The translations under genes and the position numbers were made by a program. 64,000 nt of DNA, taken from NCBI GenBank assembly GCA_949987705.1, contig OX465281.1, positions 142,896,876-142,960,875 of the forward strand, given 5' to 3'. Shown here piece after piece: positions 10,451 to 21,613 of this stretch (position 1 is its first letter; each line of letters begins with the position of its first letter). Under the pieces are notes generated by a model. The model was not told where the DNA came from and did no database searches. It saw nothing but the letters and a program-made list of their open reading frames with translations. This stretch comes from Thereva unica. Lineage: Eukaryota > Arthropoda > Insecta > Diptera > Therevidae.

Positions 10451-11385
10451 ATGGAGGAGAAGATAATAAATTTCGTCAGAGAAAATCCATGTTTATATGA
10501 CAAAAAAGCGAAGTCATATAAATTCCTTAAGTTGAAGGACTTAAAGTGGAGAAATTTGTCCGAACAACTTAATGTAGATGGTAAGTGCAAAATTTATATT
10601 GAGGTGGTTTGTGTTTTTTTGAGCCTGATAGAAATTGAAATTGTCAAAATAACACACAATTAAAATTAAATCAAAAAACTTTCTTATTCGAAAGATCAAC
10701 TTATGCAGTGGGTACAATTTTTTTTATAGTTTCAGAAATAAAGCGTAAATGGAAGTATTTACGAGACTCTTTCTTCAGAGAGGCCCAAAAGATGGAAAAG
10801 GTGACATCAACAGGAAGTGCAGGTGGTTCGCAAAAAGCCCAGTGGAAATTTTATGAGCTTCTCTTATTTCTAAAAGACACCAAAGAAAGACGAGAGTAAG
10901 TTAAAATTATAGTTCTATTTGTTGTGAATATAAAAGAATATTTTTTTAGGACATGTACAAACTACGTAGAGGCGGAAGAAGACGCCATGACCACTTCGTG
11001 GGAAGGTACGTCGTACGATACATTTCGAGAAGAGGCACCTTCAAATTTGGCGAACAGCAGCCAAATGGAAGAAGATTCCTTTTCTTGCCTTATCGAAGAG
11101 GTCGTCGACAGCAACGAAGAGCCTTCGCCAGGCACTTCTCAACAAAGCAACAGTCGGGCTAAAAAAAAGGAAAAGGAGGATATCCTTAAGGTGGCGCAGA
11201 AGCAGATGGCAGAAATGCTCGATATGTTTAAGGGCAAATGTGCCTCTCTAAATGAGGTTTTCTTTCAAAACATTGCCCTTATGGTGGACGGCGCCAATCT
11301 ACCAAGAGCTGAATTGCTTCGCCTACAAGGGGATGTTCTCCAATCGGTCCACGCCCGCATCGAGGAGGCGAATACAAATATTTAA
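10451..11385 (+). CDS. MADF-domain DNA-binding protein of the Harbinger element, 3 exons
   Basis: The partner protein of Harbinger transposases binds the element ends and helps bring the transposase to DNA and into the nucleus; that role is known for the family and inferred here. Proposed exons are 10451-10580, 10730-10895 and 10950-11385, with donors GTAAGT and GTAAGT and acceptors TTTTATAG and TTTTTTAG, joining in frame to give about 243 residues. The MADF domain spans the first two exons: IINFVRENPCLYDKK, then WRNLSEQL, SEIKRKWKYLRDSF and WKFYELLLFL. The third exon is acidic and serine-rich with a basic KKKEKED run and a helical end (LPRAELLRLQGDVLQ). No stop or frameshift is seen, so this is one of the few intact frames in the window. 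Confidence 0.85.
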
Positions 11386-12442
11386 TATATTAAACCAGTT
11401 TTAGATATTTAAGTAAAATAAATTTAAGACATTAGATTAAGTTTGTTAACTGTTATAAAGAAGAAGAAATTAAAGAATTAGAAATAAAAAAAATTATTCT
11501 ATTTAAATAAAATGTTTATTTCCAACTTCATGGATTAGTAGTGACAGTTTATTTATTTATATCTAGCAAACAGAAAATCCTTTAAGGTATCACGAAGAGA
11601 AAAAGCGTCGCGTGACGAATTGCCTCCTCTAAATATTCTAAATTGTTGAAGTGGTCTGATTTCCTGTCTCCACAGTCCTTCCACGAAAGAGTCACCGTCA
11701 AAACGATCAGCATAAATTTCGGGACAATAACTTCCATCGTGCATTTTAACGAAATTGTGAAGAACAACAACTGCTTTAACGATTTTATCGACATTCTTTG
11801 GATGACAATTAATAGTATCCAAAAGTATTCTCCATCTGGCGCACATTATTCCGAACGCGTTTTCGATTGTCCTTCTGGCAGACGAGAGCCGATAATTAAA
11901 AATTTCCTTATCCCTGGTTAGGTTTACTCCCGGATATGGCCGCATTAGATTCCTTTTAAGCGCAAACGCTTGATCTCCTACAAAATAGTGCGGAAATGAT
12001 ATATTTGTATTTTCAAGCACTCTGTCTTCAGGTAACTCCAATGTTCCATCATATAATTTTCTCCCGAAAGAGCTTCGCGATAGTATTCCTCCGTCACTTT
12101 GACTTCCATTAGCTCCAATTTCGAGGAACGTGAAGCAATAATTTGAATCGCATGCAGCTAGTAAAACAATGCTATGCCGTTTTTTATAGTTAAAATACTC
12201 GCTGCCTCCATTAGGTGGACAGACTATGTGAATGTGTTTCCCGTCAATCGCACCTACACAGTTGGGCATACCTGTCGTGGCATAAAAATCTTCTGCTATT
12301 TTTGCAAGTTCTACTGTCGTAGGGGTTGACAAATATATGCCATGAAGTTCCTCCCAAATTGCTTCACAGGTTTCCAGCACAATTTTTTGAACTGTTGAAA
12401 CGCCCATTCTAAAAGTCCATGCAAGAACATGACGGTTTGAAC

Positions 12443-13257
12443 CTTGCCAGACGTCCTGATTTTTAGCGGGACGTCCCGATTTAGAGTTAAAAATCAATGT
12501 CCCTAGCGGGACGTTAAAAATCCCGATTTTTAAGTAAATTCATCTAAATTCTTGTGACGCTACCAAGACGGACACTCCCACCTCACATACCTCTGTGTCT
12601 GTCACTATTTGGTTTCAGTGTGCTGCTTGGGGTAGAGTGGGTCAGTCTGTGTTCTGCCGTCAATGTCGTCTGTTGTGTGGCGTTTATTTTGTTTATTTAC
12701 GGAGTCAGTAGTAAAGTGAGTTAAGATGAGCGACAGTTCTGGTTCTAATAATAATCTTTCGAATTCGGAAGCAACACAAACACCTGAGAAGAAGGTGGAA
12801 TTAGATAAACGGCTAACAAAATACAACCCCAATTGGGAGCAGAATTACGATTGGTTAAGTATCTCAAAAAATGAATTTAAGGCATTTTGCCGCTTATGTA
12901 AAAGGGAATTCAGTATATCCCATGGTGGTGCAAATGACGTTCTCAAGCATTCGAGAGGAGCTAATCATATGAAGATAGTCAGCTTACGTGCTTCAAATTC
13001 TTTGATGAACTATTTTTCCAAGCCGAGTACTTCCGAGTACTTATCTGATAAATATAAGTAAAAATTGTAATAATCATTAATAATAATTAACAATGTATTT
13101 TCAATATGTTTATTAATATCAAGTCTGAAAATAAGAAGAACATTTTGCATTTTCTTGTATTTTTTCGCATGTCCCGATTTTTACAACAAAATCCCGCTTT
13201 TTGTCTGCTTCACTAGTCTTAATCCCGATTTACGAAAAAAATAATCTGGCAACGCTG
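12443..13257 (+). mobile_element. Non-autonomous hAT-like element inside the Harbinger transposase
   Basis: The ends carry TTGCCAGA and TCTGGCAA in inverted orientation, with repeated phrases such as GCGGGACGTCCCGA and AATCCCGATTT inside both ends, as in several insect hAT families. Removing it joins the Harbinger codons into one sense reading. I could not find a clean 8-bp duplication, so the last few bases of each border are uncertain. It carries only an N-terminal zinc-finger exon. Confidence 0.65.
12726..13061 (+). CDS. Zinc-finger (BED/SCAN-like) N-terminal exon of a hAT protein, 111 aa
   Basis: The frame contains KYNPNWEQNYDWL, FKAFCRLCKREFSIS, HGGANDVLKHSRGANH, then MNYFSKPS. The C-x2-C plus paired histidines is the metal-binding finger found at the start of many hAT transposases and their domesticated relatives. 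The catalytic core is absent, as expected for a non-autonomous derivative. The frame has no internal stop. Whether it is spliced to anything is unknown. Confidence 0.6.
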   Translation: MSDSSGSNNNLSNSEATQTPEKKVELDKRLTKYNPNWEQNYDWLSISKNEFKAFCRLCKREFSISHGGANDVLKHSRGANHMKIVSLRASNSLMNYFSKPSTSEYLSDKYK

Positions 13258-13868
13258 CTTGTGATAGATAGCTGAAATTATTTTTGATATTATTAATAAA
13301 ATGACTAAAAAAATAACTTGATTCTACATTCTTACAGCAACGTTAAGGCTAATCGGCACTCTGCTTCTATAGGTTTTCAGTTTGAATATTTCGTTAGCCT
13401 TCCTTTTAATAATGAAAGTAGAAGGTCAAATTGTGGGACTCCCATTCTGGTTACTTTCCGAAATTCTTCATGGTCTCTTTCTTTTATAACTTTAAAAATG
13501 TTATTAAAAAAACCCCGCATTTCTCTTTCTTTAGGTTCATAAATTTCTCGATTCCACATTCGCACATCTTCACAAACTAGTTCTATTATCGTTAAATAAG
13601 TTACAAATGCACTAAATAAAATTAAAAAAAGGTCAAAAATGTTTTCATCAAAAGTATTCATTTTGTTTTATTTGTTCACCATACCGTTATTTACTTCGAA
13701 TTTTTTTAAATAAAATGGTTCCTCGTCTCTGTCAATAACAATTCCGTCAAGTTGCCTTTTTGCGTTTTTGCAGCTTCGAATGTAGCTGCAGCGGCTTCTT
13801 TCTACCTGCTTCAACTTCCTTAAGCGTGCGGCGTGAAGTGTGCAGCGCCGAATGTGTTTTGGGCCTTA

Positions 13869-14320
13869 CGGCTTCAATGAAAATTTCGTCAGAATAATCA
13901 CAGTTGCTTATGCATACAACTTCACACTATGAGTGGAGGTGGTTTACGGTCAATAGGTAACGTCTCATGCAAAATTATTGTAGTATGTTGAAAAATCAAG
14001 CACTTTTAAATATATAATTATTTCTAGGTACCATAGCTCAAAAATTAAAAGCCATGAACGGCCGATTATAGAATTTTTCGTCTTTTTGGTTTCGAGATCT
14101 TTTATTTAAGCTATACATTGCTAAAATCTGGCATATGCAGAAGAAGTTAGTTCAAGCCAAGCTCAGGGAATTGTGTCCTTTGCGAAAAATCTGTTTTTTT
14201 TTCAACAAAATTGTACGGCGACTATCCGTGAATCACTTTCGATCGATCTTAAACTTTTTTTTCGGAAAAAACCAAAACAAATCGGATCTGAGTTCTTTAT
14301 CAGTAATTTGAAGAGTACCT
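13869..14320. other. Non-coding AT-rich stretch
   Basis: About 450 bases lie between the Harbinger element and Helitron-related repeats. A tiny spliced frame can be imagined at 13929-14071, but nothing supports it beyond a donor and acceptor. There are no other recognisable features. Confidence 0.35.
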
Positions 14321-14324
14321 CTCA

Positions 14325-14460
14325 TACAAAAATTTCGAATTTTGCTGTATTTAGACAGCTACCCGAAGGATTCGAGATAAATTATAGTCTATATGTTATC
14401 ATACAAAAATTTCGAATTTTGCTGTATTTAGACAGCTACCCGAAGGATTCGAGATAGCTT
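14325..14460. repeat. Direct repeat of about 60 bp, two tandem copies
   Basis: The phrase CATACAAAAATTTCGAATTT continues through GACAGCTACCCGAAGG and GATTCGAGATA and occurs twice, about 76 bases apart, nearly identical. It is followed by Helitron-terminal sequence in the minus orientation, so it is probably an internal repeat of that element. Confidence 0.65.
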
Positions 14461-14590
14461 TATAAATTATAGTCTATTCTAATGTTTGTGCTATATTATT
14501 GTAAAGTTTCATTAAAATCCATTCAGTAATTTTTGGCTAAAGGAGTAACAAACATCCATACAAACTTTCGCGTTTATAATATTAGTAAGA
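14461..14590 (-). mobile_element. Helitron 5' end fragment
   Basis: Read on the minus strand it starts TCTTACTAATATTATAA directly after an A, and continues with GTTTGTTACTC and GAATGGATTTTAATGAAACT. The same order occurs at the 5' end of the complete Helitron at 21611-22971. Its CTAG-type 3' end was not found to the left, so the element is truncated or its end has decayed. Confidence 0.65.
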
Positions 14591-14689
14591 TAAAAACCAC
14601 CATTTAATTGACTTAGAAAGGGCGGGAACTTTTGACACCGCCCCGGGCGACAAAAGTTCTAGGTACGCTACTGATTAGAGGGATCTTAA

Positions 14690-15010
14690 AAAATGCACCT
14701 TGGCCAAGCTTACCTGGCCCTCTTATGATCTCTGGCGGACCACTTCACTACTGAGCCTCGGGAGACAAGACCTCTGACAAAACACTGACCGGACGCATCC
14801 GCCTAGGTTTTGACACCAACGAATTTTGTAGAAGCTGTAAGAATCTAGACGAGAAGAAAAGTGTACTACATCTCCCCTGTCACTGCCCAGCTCTAAGCAG
14901 AAGGAGACTTTTTTGAACCCTTTCTAGGCACGCCTGCGGAAATCTCGAAGATTGCGATCGCGCAACAGAAGATTCATTACTTCCTCGGGATGGTTTAGCG
15001 AAGAAACGAC
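14690..15010 (+). pseudogene. C-terminal fragment of a LINE with a cysteine-histidine motif
   Basis: Traces in shifting frames include TLTGRIRLGFDTNEFCRSC, then LHLPCHCPALSRRR. This is the C-x2-C ... H-x4-C block that ends many RNase H-bearing insect LINEs (R1, LOA, I-like). A TAG in the middle and at least one frame shift show it is dead. It is not the same sequence as the I-type element at 42891. Confidence 0.55.
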
Positions 15011-15157
15011 ACTTTAACATTAGGTTTAAAGGGGATCACTATGTCATCACAATGGGCCTATACTTTTGGCGGCTACACACGTCACATGCATACGCAAGCA
15101 TAATGATTGAACACTAGCTTGAAGTTTGGTTGGGGCCTATCCTATTGGCTTAAGTGT

Positions 15158-15577
15158 AAAGGCTGTATCAGATCCAAAGCAGAAAAGCAGAACCGTCGGC
15201 AGAGAATTGTTCTCATTGGCTTATGTGGGTCACGTGACAAGAAAAGCAGCAGAGAGTTCTGCCGCTGCTTTCTCATCTCAAATCCTAATTTTGCTGCTTT
15301 GCAAAGCAGAATTTTTTGACATTTCAAACATTTGTTACTTGGCAAGTTGTTTTTAAATGACAAATGGATATTTTAGGGTGGTTTTTTGTATCTATTTATG
15401 TATATACACAGTTATGATTCAGAAAAAATGTTTTTTTTTTTGTTATTTTTGAAATATCTTGCTAAAAAATTAAAAGTCTGCCGCTGCTGCTGCTTTACGT
15501 GGATCTGATTCAGCGGGCAGAATTCTGCTTCTGCCTCTGCTTCTGCCGCTGCTCAAAAAGTTGGATCTGATACAGCC
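15158..15577. mobile_element. hAT-like MITE, 420 bp
   Basis: Inverted ends share GGCTGTATCAGATCCAA. The flanking octamers are TTAAGTGT (15150-15157) and TTAAGAGT (15578-15585), 7 of 8 alike, which suits hAT. The interior is rich in GCAGAA and GCTGCT repeats, mostly in inverted arrangement, and non-coding. Confidence 0.7.
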
Positions 15578-15585
15578 TTAAGAGT

Positions 15586-17060
15586 TTGAACCAACAGCTT
15601 AGCCATATCTAACCTAACCTATTATCTTTACTTGGTCGATATTTGTTGATTTCGCATCATATAAATTTGACTGTAGTTAGTCAATATTACTGTACTAATC
15701 TTTATTTAACACGTTAAAAATCGTAAATCCCACAACATTAGTCTTTAGATTACCCCAATAACATGTAAATGCCTTCTCTTTTAACAAATTCAATACCCGA
15801 AATATACAGAATTTCTCCCTCAATTATAATTGATTAACTTAATTGCAATCAATGGGCATGGCGATTGAAGTCCACTTCCCCTTATACCAAACAATCCAAG
15901 GGGTGTCTGCACTACAATTATTGTCGCCCGAGTGGCGAAACAAGCCCTAAACTATGCCAATAAATTCGTGGGAAATAGTACAGCTTATTCGTGATTGCGT
16001 TAAATTCAACAAATTACCCCCATGTAATCATGCACGACGCGCAGAAGTAAACGCATCGCTAAAATTTCTTTATTTCGAAATGGAAAAAAATATCAGGAAA
16101 CATGCAAGGAAACACGGTAGACAGAGTGCAGCGAAAAAGTGCATTACTGACACTTCCAGAGCAAAATAAGTAAAAAAGGGATGCTTTGGAAAATCAAAAT
16201 TACTTAAAATCAGCTGAGCGTAATGAATTTGAATTTAACGTTCGGTCGGACCCATTCAATAAGTGCCGGTATTAACGCTTTATTTTTTTTTGTATTTTGT
16301 ACTTTTGTGCCATAGAAAATTGGCTGCACTCGAAGGATTTTCCCACATTAGTATCGAGGAACGTTCGTTAAGTGCAAATTTCATGCTTGACTTATGACCC
16401 TTAACAAAACATGATTTTCGCCTGTTAAGTAGGTGTCGGCTATTTTCAAGTAAAACTCTTTATTTTTTCTCATTGAGTTGTTTGTGTTTCAAAATTTAAT
16501 TTGTTTTCCATTGTTATTGCAGATTTTGAGCAGTTAACTATGAATCAGGTATAAACTGGAAGATTGCGAAGTTTTTGAAACGAAACTTTTTTACAACACA
16601 CTTTTATTTTTGACACTTAAAACTACAAAAGAAATTTACGCATAAATACGTGTGGTTTTTCCTTGTACCTTCTATGGGTAAATTATCTCAATTTTCATTT
16701 ACAAGTTGTTGGTTTATATATTATTCTCTAACTTATGACAGCAATTGCATTGCTAACGAAGGGAGTGGATCACGTGTTTTTAATCCTGTAGATTACTGTA
16801 AATCAGGTTAAGGGTAAGAGGATACCTTTCTTCAACTTGAGTGGATATGAATGCTTTACTGGTAAGATAATACCACCCTAATGAAGTTTGATACTTATTA
16901 AGTTCTTCTAATTTACAAGCGTTTTGTATTGTATGTAGAAGTGATCCTTGAAATATAACAGATTCAAATTTAACAGGAAATGTTATAAGAGTTTTAAAGC
17001 ATAAATTGCTTTTTGAAAATATACAATCAATACCAGATTCCTTTTGGCAAAGGTACCATT
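15586..17060. other. About 1.5 kb without recognised genes
   Basis: AT-rich sequence. One basic 71-residue frame at 15954-16169 (with KNIRKHARKHGRQ) has no family I recognise and no upstream support. No repeat ends were seen. It may be unique DNA or heavily decayed repeats. Confidence 0.35.
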
Positions 17061-18095
17061 TGCTTGCTTGCTAGCGGCACCGACAGCATCATATCCGTTG
17101 CGGGGATATCCCGCTCAGGATAGAAGAGGATAATATAGGTCAGTTGAGGTGTGCAGGTGTTGGAGCTGATGGCTATGAGCTCTTGAATGTTTTACGAGTT
17201 CGGAAAAGCGAATTATAGGAGACTGTTCCACAGCCTCATTGTTTTATTTATAAACGAACTTTGTGATCTTAGTGAAAAAGATGTTGCAGGGTGTAACGAT
17301 GACCCATTCGGGCTAATCTTGTGCTGTGCGAAAAATATTGCCTAGCAGGCAGGAGGGCAATAATTTCATTGGAATAGTCACTATGGTAATAGTGATACAG
17401 CTTTGACAAGGATGATACATTCGTACGTGGCTCAAGGAGTCAAAGGAGATACAAAAGCTATCATCTCCTATGATTTGAATAGCGCTGGTTTGCAAATCCA
17501 ATCACGCTCTATTTTAGAGGCGCAGATTCCATCGCAGATCCTCAGATAACCTTATATCCATCATGATAAGAGGCGGGTCAGCTGTTATATTTACTTTGTA
17601 CATTAAGACAGAAAGGAGTGAGGTGTAACTGTTATAAGTAATGAAGACAGTACTTTTTTTGGAGGCCTAGCGTTCGACACGATTCTTGCGGACCCGATCA
17701 AGAATGAAATTAATGTCCCTAGTTAGAATTAGACACGAGTTTACAATCTAACAGTTTACGTCGCAAGCATGATGATTGAACACTAGCTTGAAGTTTGGTC
17801 GAATTTGCATCTGTATGCTAGAACAAATAACGCTTGAAATCAAAGTGTGAGTGCGATCAAGCGCGTCGTCACGTTCCGAATACGACATCATATAAGCAAA
17901 AATATTGAACTTGCGAGCTTGCAAAGTATAGCCGTGTATAGCCGCTTTAAGAGAATGATCTGGCACGTGCTTGTCTTATATCCTCGCAGACGTAGGAATA
18001 ACGCAGAGTACCGTCATTGGGATTGAGTACAGATCTTTTATGAATATTAAAAAAAGAGTGGTTGAGAGAATTGACCCTTTAGGAGCTTTGTTAAT
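17060..18095 (-). pseudogene. Highly decayed LINE, same general family as 61797-64000
   Basis: Several phrases parallel the LINE at the right edge in the same orientation and order. One is CTGTTCCACAGCC followed by TAAACGAA. Another is GGCAGGAGGGCA followed by AGTCACTATGGTAATAG. Near 17990 there is GTAGGAATAACGCAGAGTAC with TTGACCC downstream, matching the RT segment near 62770. All frames are broken. The piece at 17745-17800 (GATGATTGAACACTAGCTTG) instead repeats the sequence at about 15095-15130. Confidence 0.45.
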
Positions 18096-18150
18096 AAAAT
18101 AACACAGACGGTTTGGATTTGTTAATAAAATAACACAGACGGTTTCTATG
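18090..18150. repeat. Tandem duplication of about 30 bp
   Basis: TTGTTAATAAAATAACACAG, followed by ACGGTTT, occurs twice in a row. Nothing else is attached to it. Confidence 0.7.
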
Positions 18151-19260
18151 CAATTTCACAAGATATGTTTATTCAAACAATTTATCCTTAAAAATGCCGA
18201 GTCGCTACAAAATTGCCGAATTAACAAAGTGCCGAAATTACAAATTCTATCGAAATATATTTTAATGTTGACTTATCAAAAGGCGTTTAACGAATGACCC
18301 GCACAACTTTTTCTTTTCTTTCTAGAACTCTTTTCCTATTCGTAACGTTTTTCACTATATCGTTTTTTTATACGCACGTCGCCGTTTCTATAACTATCTC
18401 TGTTGGAATGTACTATTATTGACTACCATCTATCGTCGAGAATACCGATGTACATCCACCTTAATATTAATGCTGGTAAGTTTAACACTTGATATCCACA
18501 TCAATTATTATACCGGTAAGTATAACAATTAATATTTCAATATAAACTGTTATACTTTCTCGAGATGACAGTTCTACTTTATTTACGTTTACTAGGTCAG
18601 TAGGTTAGTAAGGTAAGTTGTTTACAATTTTAATAGTATTATTATTTATAAGAAGTTGTGCGTTTACCGATTACGTTTTTAGAGGTGCAGGTCAGTGTTG
18701 TTGTTACGTTTTAATGTTATTTGTATAATCTAGTTTTAATTCATTTATTTTCTAAGGCTAATGTTAGTTTTGTTATTGTTATAGATTATGATGATCTCCT
18801 TCCAGGATGGTCAGCTCTGCTTCGGTGGACCATCAGATAAGCATTTACGTATTTTGTTGAAGATTAATCCCCTCGTGTATCATTCTCTGTTTTAGGTGGT
18901 TCCGAGATGAATCGATCAAAATGAAAAAACAGACCCAGAAAGTCAGTTTTTTTCCAAAGCTACGCTTTTTCATTTTTAATACATTTTTGGGGGCCATTTT
19001 GTAAGGCCTTTTTTTCATTGTAAGCATGTTAAATCGACTTTTTTTTACTTGTACATGATAGTACAAGGTTTGAAGAAAAGTTTAAGCTCTCGAACGTGGA
19101 TCCAGAGAAATCGATGGACCAAGAGGAACCTTTTTACAAGAACGTCTTTTTTTACAAAAAGTGAAATTTCAAGGAAACTGTTCAATATTTCGCAACAAGA
19201 AGCAATATTTGTACCAAATAACAAATATGTAAGTGGCGTTAAACAAAAGTTATTAACAAA
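18151..19260. other. About 1.1 kb without recognised genes
   Basis: AT-rich, non-coding on both strands apart from chance frames. No element ends were recognised. Confidence 0.35.
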
Positions 19261-20088
19261 TTAAAAAACGTGATTTAGTTTCGTTAAGTTAAAGTCGATG
19301 TTGTATTTGATCTGATCTAGATGCCAGTGCATTCCCAGTATCTTAACCTTGTCGCCGAATTCATAGTTGCGAACACCACTCAATTCTCTGTCTTTGTTAG
19401 GTATGTTGACTAAAAGTTCGGGTTTATTCGATGCCCACTTACGAAGATTGAAACTGCCAGATCCTAACAGCTGAATGATTTGTTCTTGGATTGTTAGAGC
19501 TGTTTCTACAGAGCTTGCCCCGGTTAATAAATCATCGACATAGAAATCTGACAAAGTTATGCGAGACGCCAATGGAAACCGTTCCTTTTCATCTCTTGCC
19601 AGCTGTTATTGGGTCCTAACTGCCAAGTAAGGCGCTAACGTGGTGCCGAAAGTTACCGTTTTGAGTCGATAGTCCTTGATGGGTTCGTTTGGTGATGTCC
19701 TCCAAAGTATCCTCTGATAGTCTGTATCCTTGTCATTCACCCAGATCTGCCGGTACATTTTCTCTATATCGGCGGTTACAGCTTGATGTTTCCGCCATCT
19801 TGATAACACCGTCATTAGGTCGTCCGGTAATGTTGGCCCCGTCATGAGAACTTCGTTGAGAGATGGTCCATTTGACGTTCTTGACGATGCGTCGAATACT
19901 ACGCGGAGGTTCGTTGTGGTGCTCTCCTTTAACACACCGTGATGTGGCAAATAGTTCGTTTTGTAGCATACTTGGTTGTTTTGAGTCAGCATTATATTTT
20001 CATTCATGTGATTTAGTTCTAAATACTCTGCCATACATTTTGTATATTCCAGCTCCAGTGGTTTGTCTCTTCCAAACGCTGATTCCAT
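19261..20088 (-). pseudogene. BEL/Pao reverse transcriptase fragment
   Basis: This is part of the polymerase of a BEL/Pao LTR retrotransposon. The upstream frame carries YLPHHGVLKESTTTNLRVVF, ASSRTSNGPSLNEVL, then ADIEKMYRQIWV and DYQRILWR, the fingers and first palm motifs. After a frameshift at about 19573-19605 the next frame has SDFYVDDLLTGASS, where YVDD is the catalytic motif, and then LRKWASN. Neither the N-terminal start nor the RNase H part is present, and there are no LTRs next to it. It is not in frame with, nor a duplicate of, the BEL pieces at 26.5-27.5 kb. Confidence 0.85.
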
Positions 20089-20740
20089 TTTAATTAATCG
20101 GGACAGGGCAATTCCTCGTCAACGCCCAAATTCCGGTGCTGCATCCGCTCTAAATGGCATGGCGGAACATTATGAGGAAACCATGTATTTGTAACTGTCG
20201 GGATAGGGGGTGCCGTAGCACGAAGTAAAAGAGACTAATCAAAAGATCTAGAAAAACGACTATCGTCACAAAAAAAAGGAAACTCAGAAAAAGGGGCTGA
20301 CAAGGAGGTGGCTGGGAAGGCTTGACCGCCGAGAAGTATTGCCGAAGCATGTGCATCAATCGTTGGCACGACATGCGGTGCGCTAACTAGCTCGCCGGGT
20401 AGGGTGGGGTTCGCGGTACAGGGATGCAGAAAAGGGACAGTTTATAAACATAAAACTCGTGCCTGATAACGATTTATAGAAGAGCGGCAGTAGCGGAGAG
20501 ATACGAACCTATCGAGGCCAACAAGAGGGGGGCTATTAATTAGGGGAGTGGGGTGGTCACTGATCATCCTACCATTATCAAGGGAGGTCCCAAAATAACT
20601 ACGTTTTTACAAAGAAGAAGCACTTATCTTAAGTGGGGAACATTGAAGTTCCTGGGGGCCTCACCTCCCCTTTAAAGAACCTTTAACCGCTCATTTTCTC
20701 CGCGTTTCCTTTTTATTAATTTATTATTAAAAAATTTTTT
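20089..20740. other. Non-coding stretch next to the BEL fragment
   Basis: The first 60 or so bases may continue the BEL polyprotein upstream but are out of frame. The rest shows no coding or repeat ends. Confidence 0.35.
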
Positions 20741-21125
20741 TTGTGTTATTGTTTATTGATTAATAATAGTTAGAAAGTGTTTAGTTACCTTTAGCTATGT
20801 ATTCAATATGTATATGTTAGTTATGAATATTGAGGTATACAATTCTACTTTAGCTTCGAGCTATTATATTCAATCTTATAATTTTTATATTTTTCTGATT
20901 ATTATTATTTATTTATTTTGTTTTTCCCATTTAAAATTATTGATTATTGATTAATAATAGTTAAAAATGTTTATTTACTTTTAGATATACATATGTATTC
21001 AGTATGTACAATGTTAAATATGAATATTGTGGTATACAACTCTTTAGTTTCGAGGTATAGATATTCAATCTTATTATTTTTATATTTTTTTGATTATTTT
21101 TATTTATTTATTTTGTTTTTCCCTC
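20740..21125. repeat. Two tandem copies of an AT-rich unit of about 190 bp
   Basis: The phrase TTATTGATTAATAATAGTTA and the sequences after it (GTATTCA-TATGTA, TGAATATTG-GGTATACAA, ATATTCAATCTTAT, TTTATTTTGTTTTTCCC) occur in the same order at about 20750 and 20940. The two copies are diverged by small indels. Confidence 0.65.
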
Positions 21126-21553
21126 AGTAACAACATATTCTTTGTTATCATATCATCAAGAGGAAAAACAATATTGTGGCTTTTGTTTAATTAATACTAT
21201 TCGTTGACAAATCTTGGTTTGTTATTATTATTTATTTAATAATTCAAATTATGTTTTATTTATTTCATTTGTTAGTTCTTTTGAGTGTTAGTCATATTGT
21301 ATGGGATTAATATCTTTAAATTTTTAATTTTTTTTTGTTTTTGGAATTTAAATTGAATTCAATTCTTTTTTTATTTTGTTTTTTTTTTTATTTTTTTTTT
21401 TAATTTTGATAAGAAATAACAAATAACTTTATTTTACCCAAATAAGCCTTCTTGGGTAATCACACCCCAATTCAAAACTTAAATAAAATCCATTTAAAAA
21501 CTCAAAAAATAATAATAAAAAATAATAATATATGAAAAAATACTTCAGCAAAA

Positions 21554-21610
<57 letters not shown>

Positions 21611-21613
<3 letters not shown>

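Larger units (their letters stand above)
11553..13661 (-). pseudogene. PIF/Harbinger DDE transposase, broken by a nonsense codon and an insertion
   Basis: This is the cut-and-paste transposase of the element. The first exon (13661-13336) encodes the helical N-terminus (FFNNIFKVIKERDHEEF, then GVPQFDLLLSLL). It has an in-frame TGA near 13375, after which KPIEAECRLALTL fits the family. A 64-base intron (13335-13272) has a GTAAGA donor and TTTCAG acceptor. The second exon (13271 down to 11553) encodes AWTFRMGVSTVQ, GAIDGKHIHI with the first catalytic aspartate, YFVGDQAFAL with the second, and SARRTIENAFGIMCARWRIL with the glutamate, then LHNF. The second exon is split by the hAT-like insertion at 12443-13257; the apparent N-terminus of the downstream frame there is insertion sequence, not transposase. 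Confidence 0.88.
10182..13865. mobile_element. PIF/Harbinger transposon with MADF and transposase genes
   Basis: The terminal inverted repeats begin GGCCCAAAACACATTCGGCG on both sides and extend about 45 bp with few mismatches. The flanking triplets are TTA at 10179-10181 and TTA at 13866-13868. Inside are a MADF gene on the plus strand and a DDE transposase gene on the minus strand, transcribed toward each other. This is the standard two-gene plan of PIF/Harbinger elements. A foreign hAT-like element (12443-13257) is inserted in the transposase exon. Confidence 0.92.

Noticed and set aside
11553..12497. Continuous 314-residue Harbinger transposase starting at 12497
   Set aside because: Its first 18 or so residues lie in the inserted hAT-like sequence. 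The true upstream part is the exon at 13271-13258 and the first exon at 13661-13336.
13929..14071. Tiny two-exon gene starting MSGGGLRSIG
   Set aside because: An ATG, a GT donor, a TTTCTAG acceptor and a stop can be lined up to about 23 residues, but there is no family match and no other support.
15954..16169. Basic 71-residue protein
   Set aside because: Open frame with no recognisable domain, no splice or promoter context; the length is not surprising by chance.
19049..19264. Plus-strand 71-residue frame next to the BEL fragment
   Set aside because: Lysine/arginine-rich from A-rich codons, no motif, and no link to the BEL frame on the other strand.
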